A DNA stretch of 6,089 bases from Gammaproteobacteria bacterium (lineage in GTDB: Bacteria; Pseudomonadota; Gammaproteobacteria; UBA5335), in the NCBI GenBank assembly GCA_011620145.1, contig WOZT01000050.1, positions 3,197 to 9,285 on the forward strand. Direction: 5' to 3'. Of this stretch, positions 1 through 5,944 are shown in pieces. The translations under genes and the position numbers were made by a program. How positions within the stretch are numbered: position 1 is the stretch's first letter; every line of letters starts with the position of its first letter. The notes under the pieces are model-generated. The model had not been told where the DNA came from. It saw only the letters and a list, made by a program, of their open reading frames with translations, and made no database searches.

Positions 1-1750
1 GTGCCACGCGGTCCAGTACCGCCAGATGACGGGGATGATCGACCAGCAGGCGGCGTCGGAATGCTACCGGATCCTCCGCGCGTTGGGCGGCGAGCTCGTC
101 GATGAAACTCTCCACCGCGAAGGCGGTGTGGGAGTGGCCCACTGAGCGCCAGAATCCGAGCGGTACGCTATAGGGCCGCAAGGTCGCGAATTCCACCCGC
201 AAGTTGGGGATGGCGTAAGGATTCTCGCGCGCACCTTCGAAGCCGACGAAATCAGGAATCATCCCGGTTGCCAGGGCCATGCCCTGGGCCACGGCGTTCT
301 TGACTTGGCGCGGCGCGCGATTGGGCAGGGCGGCAGGTGCCAGATCGGGCAGCGCCTGGGCGATGATGGAAGGGCCGGCCACCCGATGCAGCCAGGCGGT
401 CGGCTCATCGGCCTGATCAAGCGCGGCCGTGAGGCGATGGGATACCGGCGGCCGGTAGAAGTCGTGGCCGGTGTCGTCCTCCCGCGTCCAGATGACTTTC
501 ACGGGGTGGGGTGTCTTGAGCGCGCAGGCCACGGCCTCGGCGACGAAATCATTGGCCACGCGGCGGCCAAAGCCACCCCCCAGCTGGGTGGTATGCACCA
601 CGACATCGGCAACGGCCAGGCCGGCCAGCGCGGCGGCCGTGTCCCGTGCGCCGCCCTGATTCTGCGTCGGCACCCACAGTTCGCAGCGGCCCTCGTGAAT
701 CCAGGCAGTGGCATTCATCGGCTCCATGGTGGCGTGGGCCAGCAGGGGCACTTCATAGATGGATTCCAGGGTGCGCGGCGCCTGCTCGAGGACCTCCAAG
801 GGGCTGCCATCCTGGCGAACCCGCAAACCGGGGTGGGCCAGCAGTCCCCGCAACTGCGCCGCGACGGTGGTGCTGTCAGCGGCCGGGGCGGGGGGCGGAT
901 CCCAGGTGATCGCCAAGGCATCGCGCCCCTGGCGCGCGGCCCAATAGCCCTCGGCCAGTACGGCCACGCCGCTGGCGATGACGAACACCTCCCGCACCCC
1001 CGGCACGGCCCGCGCCGCGGCATCCTCCAGATGCAGCAGCCGCGCGCCGAAGACGGGCGGTCGGGCGATGCAGGCCACCAGAAGATCGGGCAGGCGCACG
1101 TCCATGCCGAATCCGGCGCGACCGGTGACCTTGTCGTGGGCATCGAGCCGGGGCTGGTCGTGACCGATGAGGCGGAACTGAGCGGGCGACTTGAGCATCA
1201 CCTTGCGGGGCACCGGTTGAGCGGCGGCCTCCGTCGCCAGTTCGCCATATCCCGCCTGTCGACCGCTGGCATCGTGATGGATCTGCCCCGCCTGGGCACG
1301 GCATTCGGCCACGGGCACCTGCCAACGCGCCGCTGCGGCGGCCCGCAGCATCTCCCGGGCTGCGGCGCCGGCCTCGCGCAGCGGTTCCCATGAGGTCATC
1401 ACCGACGTGCTGCCGCCGGTCGCCTGGATGAACATCATGGGGTTGTCATAGACGCGATCGGCGGGGGCAAAGGCCACCGTCACCCTTTCCAGGTCCACTT
1501 CCAGTTCCTCGGCCAGCAGCATGGGCAGCGCAGTCATCACGCCCTGGCCCATTTCCGCGCGCGCCACCAACAGGGTCACCGCGCCGTCGGGATCGATACG
1601 GATCCAGGCATTGGGGGCGAAACGGCCCGCCGCATCCGGGCCCACCTCCGGCGCGCAGCCGGTGAGTTGCAGGCCCAGCACCAGGGCGCCTCCGCCGGCG
1701 GCTGTCAGTTGCAGAAAATGGCGCCGACCGGGATTGAACTTCATGGTCAT
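1..1750 (-). CDS. Molybdenum hydroxylase large subunit (IorB-like, molybdopterin-binding), partial
   Basis: Large subunit of a xanthine-dehydrogenase-family oxidoreductase, closest in layout to the isoquinoline 1-oxidoreductase beta subunit. It carries the molybdenum cofactor and hydroxylates an aldehyde or N-heterocycle; the substrate cannot be read from sequence. About 583 residues are visible of the usual 720-760. The C-terminus, with the expected catalytic glutamate, lies beyond the left edge. Visible landmarks are RRHFLQL at 9-15 (Tat signal), the linker KVTGRAGF from 207, [19 protein letters not shown] at 391-397, the REDD...FYRPP block and [18 protein letters not shown]. The frame is open throughout. 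The ATG at 1750 is preferred over the one at 1744 because GGAGG lies 8 bases upstream of it. It follows the small-subunit stop by 3 bases, so the two are surely co-translated. LTGC at 29-32 resembles a lipobox. The family call is firm; the substrate is unknown. Confidence 0.93.
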   Translation of the reverse strand, partial: MTMKFNPGRRHFLQLTAAGGGALVLGLQLTGCAPEVGPDAAGRFAPNAWIRIDPDGAVTLLVARAEMGQGVMTALPMLLAEELEVDLERVTVAFAPADRVYDNPMMFIQATGGSTSVMTSWEPLREAGAAAREMLRAAAAARWQVPVAECRAQAGQIHHDASGRQAGYGELATEAAAQPVPRKVMLKSPAQFRLIGHDQPRLDAHDKVTGRAGFGMDVRLPDLLVACIARPPVFGARLLHLEDAAARAVPGVREVFVIASGVAVLAEGYWAARQGRDALAITWDPPPAPAADSTTVAAQLRGLLAHPGLRVRQDGSPLEVLEQAPRTLESIYEVPLLAHATMEPMNATAWIHEGRCELWVPTQNQGGARDTAAALAGLAVADVVVHTTQLGGGFGRRVANDFVAEAVACALKTPHPVKVIWTREDDTGHDFYRPPVSHRLTAALDQADEPTAWLHRVAGPSIIAQALPDLAPAALPNRAPRQVKNAVAQGMALATGMIPDFVGFEGARENPYAIPNLRVEFATLRPYSVPLGFWRSVGHSHTAFAVESFIDELAAQRAEDPVAFRRRLLVDHPRHLAVLDRVA

Positions 1751-1753
1751 CGA

Positions 1754-2224
1754 TCAGCCCTCCCGCATCAACGCAGCGGCGCGATGGATGGCCTGGCGGA
1801 TGCGATCGTAAGTGCCGCAGCGGCAGATGTTGCCGGCCATGGCGCTGTCGATGTCGGCATCGGTGGGGTTGGAATGGCCCGCCAAGAGCGCGGCAGCCGA
1901 CATGATCTGCCCCGATTGGCAATATCCGCACTGCGGCACATCCAGTTCCAGCCAGGCGCGCTGGACAGGATGCAGTGTGTCTCCGGCCAGTCCTTCAATG
2001 GTGGTGATTCGCTGTCCTGCAACAGCTGCAACAGGTGTGACACAGGATCGAATCGGCGCGCCGTTCAGATGCACGGTACAGGCGCCGCACAGGGCCATGC
2101 CGCAGCCGAACTTGGTGCCGGTGAGCTCCAGGTTTTCGCGCAAGACCCAGAGGAGTGGCATCTGAGGATCTGCGGCCACTTCGACCGGCTCACCATTGAG
2201 TTCAAAGGCGATCATGGCATGCAT
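1754..2224 (-). CDS. Molybdenum hydroxylase small subunit, [2Fe-2S] protein (IorA-like)
   Basis: Electron-transfer subunit of the hydroxylase encoded directly downstream. It passes electrons from the molybdenum centre to an acceptor; in IorAB-type enzymes there is no FAD subunit and the acceptor is often a cytochrome. The 156-residue length is typical. The N-terminal plant-ferredoxin-like domain has Cys41, Cys46, Cys49 (CGMALCGAC) and Cys61. The C-terminal helical domain has Cys99 and Cys102 (CGYCQSGQ) and Cys134 and Cys136 (NICRCGTY). All eight cluster ligands are therefore present. The protein has no signal peptide, so if the large subunit is exported by Tat this one probably travels with it as a folded complex. 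The start at 2224 is uncertain: no Shine-Dalgarno sequence is visible, and ATG 2215 is an in-frame alternative (MIAFELNG). The gene is divergent from the cyclase gene. Confidence 0.95.
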   Translation of the reverse strand: MHAMIAFELNGEPVEVAADPQMPLLWVLRENLELTGTKFGCGMALCGACTVHLNGAPIRSCVTPVAAVAGQRITTIEGLAGDTLHPVQRAWLELDVPQCGYCQSGQIMSAAALLAGHSNPTDADIDSAMAGNICRCGTYDRIRQAIHRAAALMREG

Positions 2225-2249
2225 CCATTGGGCGATCGGGGGAATCTGA

Positions 2250-2263
2250 TGCTAAAGTTAGCA
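2250..2263. promoter_or_regulatory. Inverted repeat in divergent intergenic region, candidate operator
   Basis: TGCTAA and TTAGCA form perfect 6-base arms around an AG centre. The site lies between the divergent hydroxylase small-subunit gene and the cyclase gene, in an AT-richer patch. A weak -10-like TAAAGT (2253-2258) for the plus strand, with TTGGGC (2228-2233) 19 bases upstream as a poor -35, overlaps the repeat. A repressor bound there could affect both directions. The regulator is unknown and none is encoded in the window. The symmetry is read directly; the function is inferred. Confidence 0.35.
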
Positions 2264-2318
2264 CAGGAATTTTCCCGGCTGTTGCCGTCCTCGGTGTCGC
2301 ATGGAGGCGGCGCTTGTC

Positions 2319-3461
2319 ATGACCCCGAACGATCCGGCCGAACAAAAAGCCCAACGCCTGCGCATCCAGCGTTTTTCGCTGGCCGCCTTTTCCTATCTCG
2401 TTGGCGGCGTGTTGCTGCTGGCGGTGAGCGTGTTGGGGAGCGGTGAAATCCCGCTGACGCCGGCGGTGGCCGCCGTTTTCGTGGCCCTGGTGGTGGTCGC
2501 CAATCTCGGTTTTTACGTCCTGTTGCGCAGTGGCGCGAACCTGCGCTTCCGTGATCCCAGCCTGACCATTCCACAGATGGCCTTCGGCATCGCGCTCATT
2601 ACCTATCTGATCTATTTCGCCGGCCCCTATCGCGGCCTGCTGTCGATTTTCTATCTGGCGGTCATGACGTTCGGTCTGTTCCACCTCAACACCCGCCAGT
2701 TGCTCGGGATAAGTGCCTATACCGTCGCCTGCTTCACGCTCATGGCGGTGTTGCTCAAGCTGCGCCACCCCGAGACGGTTTCCTTCCTCGACCTGTTCGC
2801 CCAGTTGGCCGTGATCAGCGGCCTGTTGCCCTGGTTCGCGGTATTGGGGGGACACATCAGTACGCTGCGGCGGCGGCTGGTCGAGGGCAATCGCCGCCTC
2901 GAACAGGCACTGGAACAGATTCGCCAGATTGCCATCCGCGACGATCTGACCCAGGTCTTCAACCGGCGCCATCTCATGGACCTCTTGATGCACCAGAAGG
3001 CCATCGCGGATCGGGGCCAGTATCGCTTCAGCCTGTGTATGCTGGATCTGGATTATTTCAAGCGCATCAATGACAACCATGGCCATCTGGCGGGAGATCA
3101 GGCGCTGCGGGTGGTCGCTGAGATTCTGCACGAGCAGGTGCGGGTGGGGGATATCCTGGGCCGCTACGGCGGCGAGGAGTTCCTGGTGCTGCTGAGCGAG
3201 ACGACGCTGATGGGCGCGGTGGAGACTGCGGAACGGCTACGGCAACAGATTGAGCGCAATAGCGCCGAACACATGCCTCATAAGCTTCCCGTCACCGCCT
3301 CCATCGGCGTCACCGAATACGCCCCCGGCGAGTCCATCGAAACCGCGCTTGGCCGGGCCGATCGGGCGCTTTATCGCGCCAAGGGAGCCGGGCGTAATTG
3401 CGTTCGCATGGAGCCGCCGCCTTCCAATGATCCCGTGCCCCGCGCTGCCGTTCCCTCCTGA
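2319..3461 (+). CDS. Membrane-bound diguanylate cyclase (GGDEF domain)
   Basis: Makes cyclic di-GMP from two GTP at the inner membrane. The 380-residue product has an N-terminal half with six hydrophobic segments, roughly at residues 19-40, 48-69, 87-102, 107-125, 129-149 and 164-184. A short charged, probably coiled linker (RRRLVEGNRRLEQALEQI) follows, then a complete GGDEF domain from about residue 205. That domain shows DDLTQVFNRRHL, the metal-binding Asp243 in LDLDYFKRIND, the active-site motif GGEEF at 284-288, and RVGD at 275-278. RVGD lies five residues before GGEEF, which is the spacing of the product-inhibition I-site. The enzyme is therefore probably active and feedback-inhibited. 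I do not assign the membrane part to a named sensor family. The ATG at 2319 is chosen because GGAGG lies 11 bases upstream; ATG 2301 has no ribosome-binding site. No EAL domain is present. Confidence 0.94.
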   Translation: MTPNDPAEQKAQRLRIQRFSLAAFSYLVGGVLLLAVSVLGSGEIPLTPAVAAVFVALVVVANLGFYVLLRSGANLRFRDPSLTIPQMAFGIALITYLIYFAGPYRGLLSIFYLAVMTFGLFHLNTRQLLGISAYTVACFTLMAVLLKLRHPETVSFLDLFAQLAVISGLLPWFAVLGGHISTLRRRLVEGNRRLEQALEQIRQIAIRDDLTQVFNRRHLMDLLMHQKAIADRGQYRFSLCMLDLDYFKRINDNHGHLAGDQALRVVAEILHEQVRVGDILGRYGGEEFLVLLSETTLMGAVETAERLRQQIERNSAEHMPHKLPVTASIGVTEYAPGESIETALGRADRALYRAKGAGRNCVRMEPPPSNDPVPRAAVPS

Positions 3462-3487
3462 ATCAGTCCCCGCCAGCGCTATTCCCG

Positions 3488-3516
3488 CTGTCGTTCTCAG
3501 CCTGTTGAGCCATAAT
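3488..3516 (+). promoter_or_regulatory. Possible sigma-70 promoter of the DUF3617-like gene
   Basis: CATAAT at 3511-3516 matches five of six -10 consensus bases. CTGTCG at 3488-3493 is a poor -35 (three of six) at 17-base spacing. Transcription would begin near 3523 and give a leader of about 37 bases. A small hairpin with CAGCG arms (3474-3478 and 3486-3490) lies just upstream but has no T tract, so I do not call a terminator for the cyclase gene. Confidence 0.3.
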
Positions 3517-3559
3517 GCCCGCGTTCTCAAAGCCCTTGATCCACCCGGAGTGTTGCGCC

Positions 3560-4072
3560 ATGCGCCCTTTGTGCTTGCTTGTCCTGACTGGCTTCATGGC
3601 CCTGCCGGCTGGCGCCGCCGAAGTCTCCCCGTTTGCCACCAAACCCGGCCAGTGGGAAATGAAAACCCAACACAACGGCAAGGCCATGCCGGTCATCCGC
3701 ACCTGCGTGGATGAGGAAACCGCCGCCCAGGCCGAGAAAACGCTCGCCAGTCCCGAGATCCCCAAGGAGTGCAAGGCGCTCTCACAGCACACCAAGGGTC
3801 AGGAAATGCGCTTTGAATATGTTTGTGACGACCCAGGTCAACAGGTTCACGTGCGCGGTCAGGGCCGCCGGTTGAGCGAAAACGCTTTCGAATCGCAGCT
3901 TGAAACGCTGGAAAATGGCCAGGTGACAGGCACCACCCTGATCGCCGGGCAATGGCTGGGGGCCTGTCCGGCACAGGCCAGGAACACCATCGATATTCCC
4001 GGCGTTGGCCAAATGGACATGGATCAACTGGAGCGGATGGCGAAGGAGTTGGGTGGCACGGCGGGCCGCTGA
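3560..4072 (+). CDS. Secreted DUF3617-like protein
   Basis: A 170-residue protein of unknown function. It begins with a Sec signal peptide: Arg2, a hydrophobic run LCLLVLTGFMALP, and a probable cut after AGA or AGAA near residues 19-20. The mature part starts with the hallmark PGQWEMKTQ (29-37) followed by RTCVDEETA, the pattern of periplasmic DUF3617 proteins. Four cysteines remain in the mature chain (49, 71, 89, 136), which suggests two disulfide bonds in the periplasm. The start at 3560 is preferred over the in-frame ATG at 3515 because it has GGAG at 3547-3550 and places the signal peptide at the N-terminus; the longer form would add 15 residues in front of it. The next gene on the same strand starts 26 bases after the stop. 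Family membership is judged from sequence pattern only; the biological role is not known. Confidence 0.85.
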   Translation: MRPLCLLVLTGFMALPAGAAEVSPFATKPGQWEMKTQHNGKAMPVIRTCVDEETAAQAEKTLASPEIPKECKALSQHTKGQEMRFEYVCDDPGQQVHVRGQGRRLSENAFESQLETLENGQVTGTTLIAGQWLGACPAQARNTIDIPGVGQMDMDQLERMAKELGGTAGR

Positions 4073-4098
4073 CGCCTGAGTTGGCCCCTTACAGATGG

Positions 4099-4392
4099 AT
4101 GCCTCGGCCAGTGTCCCCCCTGAATCTTGCGCTGGCCCACAGCCTGCGGGAAATCGATGCGGCCTTGGGACAACCCAAGGGCAGCGCTTTCCGGGCCTTC
4201 AAATCCTTGCCGTTGCGGGAAGGCATTGATTTCCAGGTGTTGCATCCAGTCTGCGATGGCCCCGCTTTTACCGCCGTGCGGGCGGCCGGGCGGCTCTATC
4301 CCGGCGCGCTGCGCGCCATCCTGGTCAGCGATGAGGCCCGCCGCCGCATCGAGCAGGTCTTGAAGTCTGGCGTGGAAGCGTCCGATGGATGA
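4099..4392 (+). CDS. Small protein of unknown function, 97 residues
   Basis: I do not recognise this protein. It is soluble, with no signal peptide or membrane segment. It has a basic, helix-prone N-terminal part with the striking block LGQPKGSAFRAFKSL (23-37), then LREGIDFQVL, a run RAAGRLYPGALRAILV, and a charged C-terminal helix (EARRRIEQVL). The lysine/arginine-rich GSAFRAFK block could contact nucleic acid, but that is a guess. The ATG at 4099 is the first ATG after the preceding stop in this frame and has only a weak ribosome-binding site (AGATGG is adjacent). TTG 4081 and GTG 4111 are alternatives, and the frame stays open upstream to ATG 3952, which would overlap the previous gene by 121 bases. 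The 26-base gap suggests co-transcription with the DUF3617-like gene. It is convergent with ureF. Clean amino-acid composition and position make it a likely real gene. Confidence 0.65.
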   Translation: MPRPVSPLNLALAHSLREIDAALGQPKGSAFRAFKSLPLREGIDFQVLHPVCDGPAFTAVRAAGRLYPGALRAILVSDEARRRIEQVLKSGVEASDG

Positions 4393-4400
4393 TTCGGCGC

Positions 4401-4422
4401 ATGGCGTCGGTCGCGCATTTTT
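4401..4422 (+). terminator. Weak possible terminator after the 97-residue gene
   Basis: ATGGCG (4401-4406) can pair with CGC-G-CAT (4412-4418, one bulged G) around a TCGGT loop. A run of five T follows (4418-4422), the first of which is also the last base of the stem. It lies nine bases after the 97-residue gene's stop. The stem is short and bulged, so this is only a suggestion. Confidence 0.25.
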
Positions 4423-4447
4423 CCGCCTCCTGCAAAGATGGCGGTCC

Positions 4448-4525
4448 AAAACAAAAGCGCTGAACCGTTGGCTTCCACGCAGGGATCGGGGCTGCAGCGA
4501 GACTCGGCAGCCTGTAGTTCAGCGC
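4448..4525 (-). terminator. Probable intrinsic terminator of ureEF
   Basis: Read on the minus strand, GCGCTGAAC (4525-4517) and GTTCAGCGC (4465-4457) form a perfect 9-base stem. It is followed at once by TTTTGTTTT (4456-4448). The 51-base loop is long for a terminator, but it contains its own hairpin (GGCTGC/GCAGCC arms at 4512-4507 and 4495-4490) that could bring the arms together. The element starts about 75 bases past the ureF stop. The stem and T tract are seen directly; termination is inferred. Confidence 0.5.
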
Positions 4526-4600
4526 AGACGCAAGCCACGCATGGCAGTTGGACCACGGTCGTGGGCTTGTCGCGAGGCCAAATGGCTGGCTCAGCGCCCG

Positions 4601-5293
4601 CTAGGAGCGGAACAGCCGGCTGTGTTGGATCTCGTGGTGCGCGCTGGCCAGCGCCAATCCCGGCAAGGCCATGCCAAGTTCGTCATCTTCCAGGTTCAGC
4701 CCCGAGTCCAGTGCGGCGCGGATCGCTGGGTGCAACCTGTTGAGGAGGCGTTGCGCGCCGGTCTGGCCCAGCACACCGAGCTTGATGAGCGCAGTAGCCT
4801 GATTCTCGCTCCAGGCCCATAGGTAACCCAGGACGGCCATGCGCGCCGGCAAATCCGCATGCACCGTCGCCAGCGCGAAGGCTGCGGTATAACTGAGCGG
4901 CTTACCGCCTTGGGACGCCTGCCAGCGCTGCGCTACTGGCGCGTCCAGATCAAGCAGCAGTCGCAACAGGGCAGCGCCGATGTGAGTGTCTTCCTGCAGC
5001 AGTTCGCGGGTTTCACGGCAGGCCAGCAACCAGCGATTCCATTGCGCAGAAATATCAATATCTTGCGTCGTTATGGCCTCATGCAGACGCAGCAGTACAG
5101 GCACGTCCAATCGGGCAAGCGCCTGATCCAGCACGGCCGTTAACCAATCCACCGCTTGAGCTTCATTGCCGATCCAGTTCGCCTGCACCGCCGCTTCCAG
5201 CCCCTGCGACCAGGCAAAGGCGCCGACCGGCAGGCTGGGGCTGGTCAATTGCAACAGGCGCAGCAGGCCGAGCTCGTCCAGATCAGGGGGCAT
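4601..5293 (-). CDS. ureF: Urease accessory protein UreF
   Basis: UreF is part of the UreD(H)-UreF-UreG chaperone complex that loads nickel into apo-urease; it gates the GTPase activity of UreG and is cytoplasmic. The 230-residue product has the usual family length and is mostly helical. Recognisable family blocks are SPSLPVGAFAWSQGLEAAV near the N-terminus, CRETRELLQEDTHIGAALL in the middle, and WAWSENQATALIKLGVLGQTGAQRLL toward the C-terminus. I chose ATG 5293 because MPPDLDELGLLRLLQL begins at the family's usual position. ATG 5326 is an in-frame alternative that would add 11 residues. The frame is open further upstream, but that extension only shadows ureE. The start overlaps the ureE stop by 11 bases, so translation is probably coupled. 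No ureG follows. Confidence 0.95.
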   Translation of the reverse strand: MPPDLDELGLLRLLQLTSPSLPVGAFAWSQGLEAAVQANWIGNEAQAVDWLTAVLDQALARLDVPVLLRLHEAITTQDIDISAQWNRWLLACRETRELLQEDTHIGAALLRLLLDLDAPVAQRWQASQGGKPLSYTAAFALATVHADLPARMAVLGYLWAWSENQATALIKLGVLGQTGAQRLLNRLHPAIRAALDSGLNLEDDELGMALPGLALASAHHEIQHSRLFRS

Positions 5294-5789
5294 CGCGGGG
5301 CGATCCGGGCAGGGATTCGGAGTCATGCGGATGGGTTGCGTGGGCATGTCCGCCGCCAAAGTAAGCGCCGCTTTCCGGCTCGAACGGCGCCTGTTCACAG
5401 GCCACCGGCAGCCCCAGCGCGGCCACCATGCCGTCCAGCACATGATCATGCCGGTAGCGCAGCCAGTCCGCGCCGATCTGCAGTGGCACATGGCGGTTGC
5501 CCAAGTGATAACAGATCCGCGCCAGCAACCGGGGATCTTGCGATCGGGCGGTGGATACGGTCTCATCCGCCGCCCGCACGCGGATGACCTGACCCGCTTC
5601 ATCCCGCAGCCGGTCGCCGTCGCGCAGCACGGTACCGCGTGGCAAGAGCAGCGCCCGCTCGCTGCCGTCGTCCAGGCGCACCCGCTGTCGGCTGCGCTGG
5701 CGCGCGTCGAAGGGCAGCGTTAGAGTCAATTCGTCTGGGGCATCCTCTCGTTGTGGTTCGGGCGTCAGGCGCACACGGATTTCCAGCAT
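5283..5789 (-). CDS. ureE: Urease accessory protein UreE (nickel metallochaperone)
   Basis: UreE binds nickel in the cytoplasm and hands it to the UreG-containing urease activation complex. The 168-residue product has the N-terminal UreE domain (LLLPRGTVLRDGDRL around 47-61). The C-terminal metal-binding domain has CYHLGNRHVPLQI, where His100 matches the dimer-interface nickel ligand His96 of Klebsiella UreE, and RYRHDHVLD, where His114 and His116 match His110 and His112. The block PFEPESGAYF follows. The C-terminal tail is only modestly histidine-rich (GHAHATHPHD), much shorter than the Klebsiella tail. ATG 5789 is chosen because GGAG lies six bases upstream and homology begins there; the frame is open to ATG 5846. 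It is the first gene of an ureE-ureF unit, and neither ureC nor any other urease gene lies upstream within the window. Confidence 0.95.
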   Translation of the reverse strand: MLEIRVRLTPEPQREDAPDELTLTLPFDARQRSRQRVRLDDGSERALLLPRGTVLRDGDRLRDEAGQVIRVRAADETVSTARSQDPRLLARICYHLGNRHVPLQIGADWLRYRHDHVLDGMVAALGLPVACEQAPFEPESGAYFGGGHAHATHPHDSESLPGSPRDAP

Positions 5790-5944
5790 GTCAGACTCCA
5801 GGAGGGGACAAGGTTGACGGGCGTATGTGGCTTGAGCCGATGCCACTCGCTTGATTATCCCATCGCCGCCGGAAAATTCGGAAAAGCCGGGATACCTGAG
5901 GTTGGGCTAAACATGCGGAACCTGGAGCCTTAAATGGCCCTTGG
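5790..5944. other. Divergent intergenic region
   Basis: This 155-base region between ureE and the sulfotransferase-like fragment holds the possible ureEF promoter. It also holds a 9-base-period direct repeat with CGGAAAA twice (5870-5885), overlapping the -35 zone of that promoter. A four-codon frame at 5934-5948 has GGAG six bases upstream, and its stop overlaps the start of the next frame as ATGA. I see no missing part of the sulfotransferase here: the fragment's frame has a stop at 5897-5899, and the other two plus frames show no sulfotransferase motifs. Confidence 0.4.
5854..5862 (-). promoter_or_regulatory. Possible extended -10 promoter for ureEF
   Basis: On the minus strand TGGGATAAT (5862-5854) matches the extended -10 pattern TGnTATAAT except for one base. 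The -35 region is poor: TTCCGA-like at 18 bases. Transcription would start near 5847, about 58 bases before the ureE start. This fits ureEF having its own promoter rather than being the tail of a ureABC operon. Confidence 0.4.

Larger units (their letters stand above)
4393..4600. other. Gene-free convergent region rich in inverted repeats
   Basis: This 208-base stretch lies between two convergent genes, and I find no believable coding frame in it. Frames that cross it look like shadows, and none resembles ureG, which would be expected after ureF. It holds several paired segments: a 9-base perfect inverted repeat (4457-4465 with 4517-4525) enclosing a smaller hairpin (4490-4512), and CAAGCC-ACG (4531-4539) pairing with CGTGGGCTTG (4560-4569) with one bulged base. 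It probably serves transcript ends. A small RNA cannot be excluded. Confidence 0.5.

Noticed and set aside
305..1393. Open frame of 362 codons on the plus strand
   Set aside because: It lies entirely antisense to the molybdenum hydroxylase large subunit, whose frame carries clear family motifs throughout. The plus-strand product is glycine/arginine/histidine-rich, as expected of a GC-rich shadow frame.
2202..3131. Open frame of 309 codons on the minus strand
   Set aside because: It is antisense to the diguanylate cyclase gene. Its glutamine/histidine-rich product shows no domain, while the plus frame has the full GGDEF signature.
3474..3490. Terminator after the cyclase gene
   Set aside because: There is a five-base stem with a seven-base loop, but no T tract follows.
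4457..4525. Integron attC-like site
   Set aside because: The ends are inverted repeats of plausible length, but GTTCAGC does not fit the GTTRRRY core, nor GCTGAAC the RYYYAAC core. There is no integrase and no cassette array in the window.
4393..4600. Remnant of ureG downstream of ureF
   Set aside because: Reading the minus strand past the ureF stop, I see no P-loop (GPVGSGKT-like) or other UreG motif.
5294..5602. Extended N-terminus for UreF (333 residues in total)
   Set aside because: The extra hundred residues overlap ureE in another frame, are arginine/cysteine-rich and non-homologous, and UreF proteins are normally about 220-230 residues.
5828..5845. Sigma-54 promoter for ureEF on the minus strand
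   Set aside because: TGGCAT followed by a GC looks similar, but the GG to GC spacing is 11 bases instead of 10 and the -12 element is poor.
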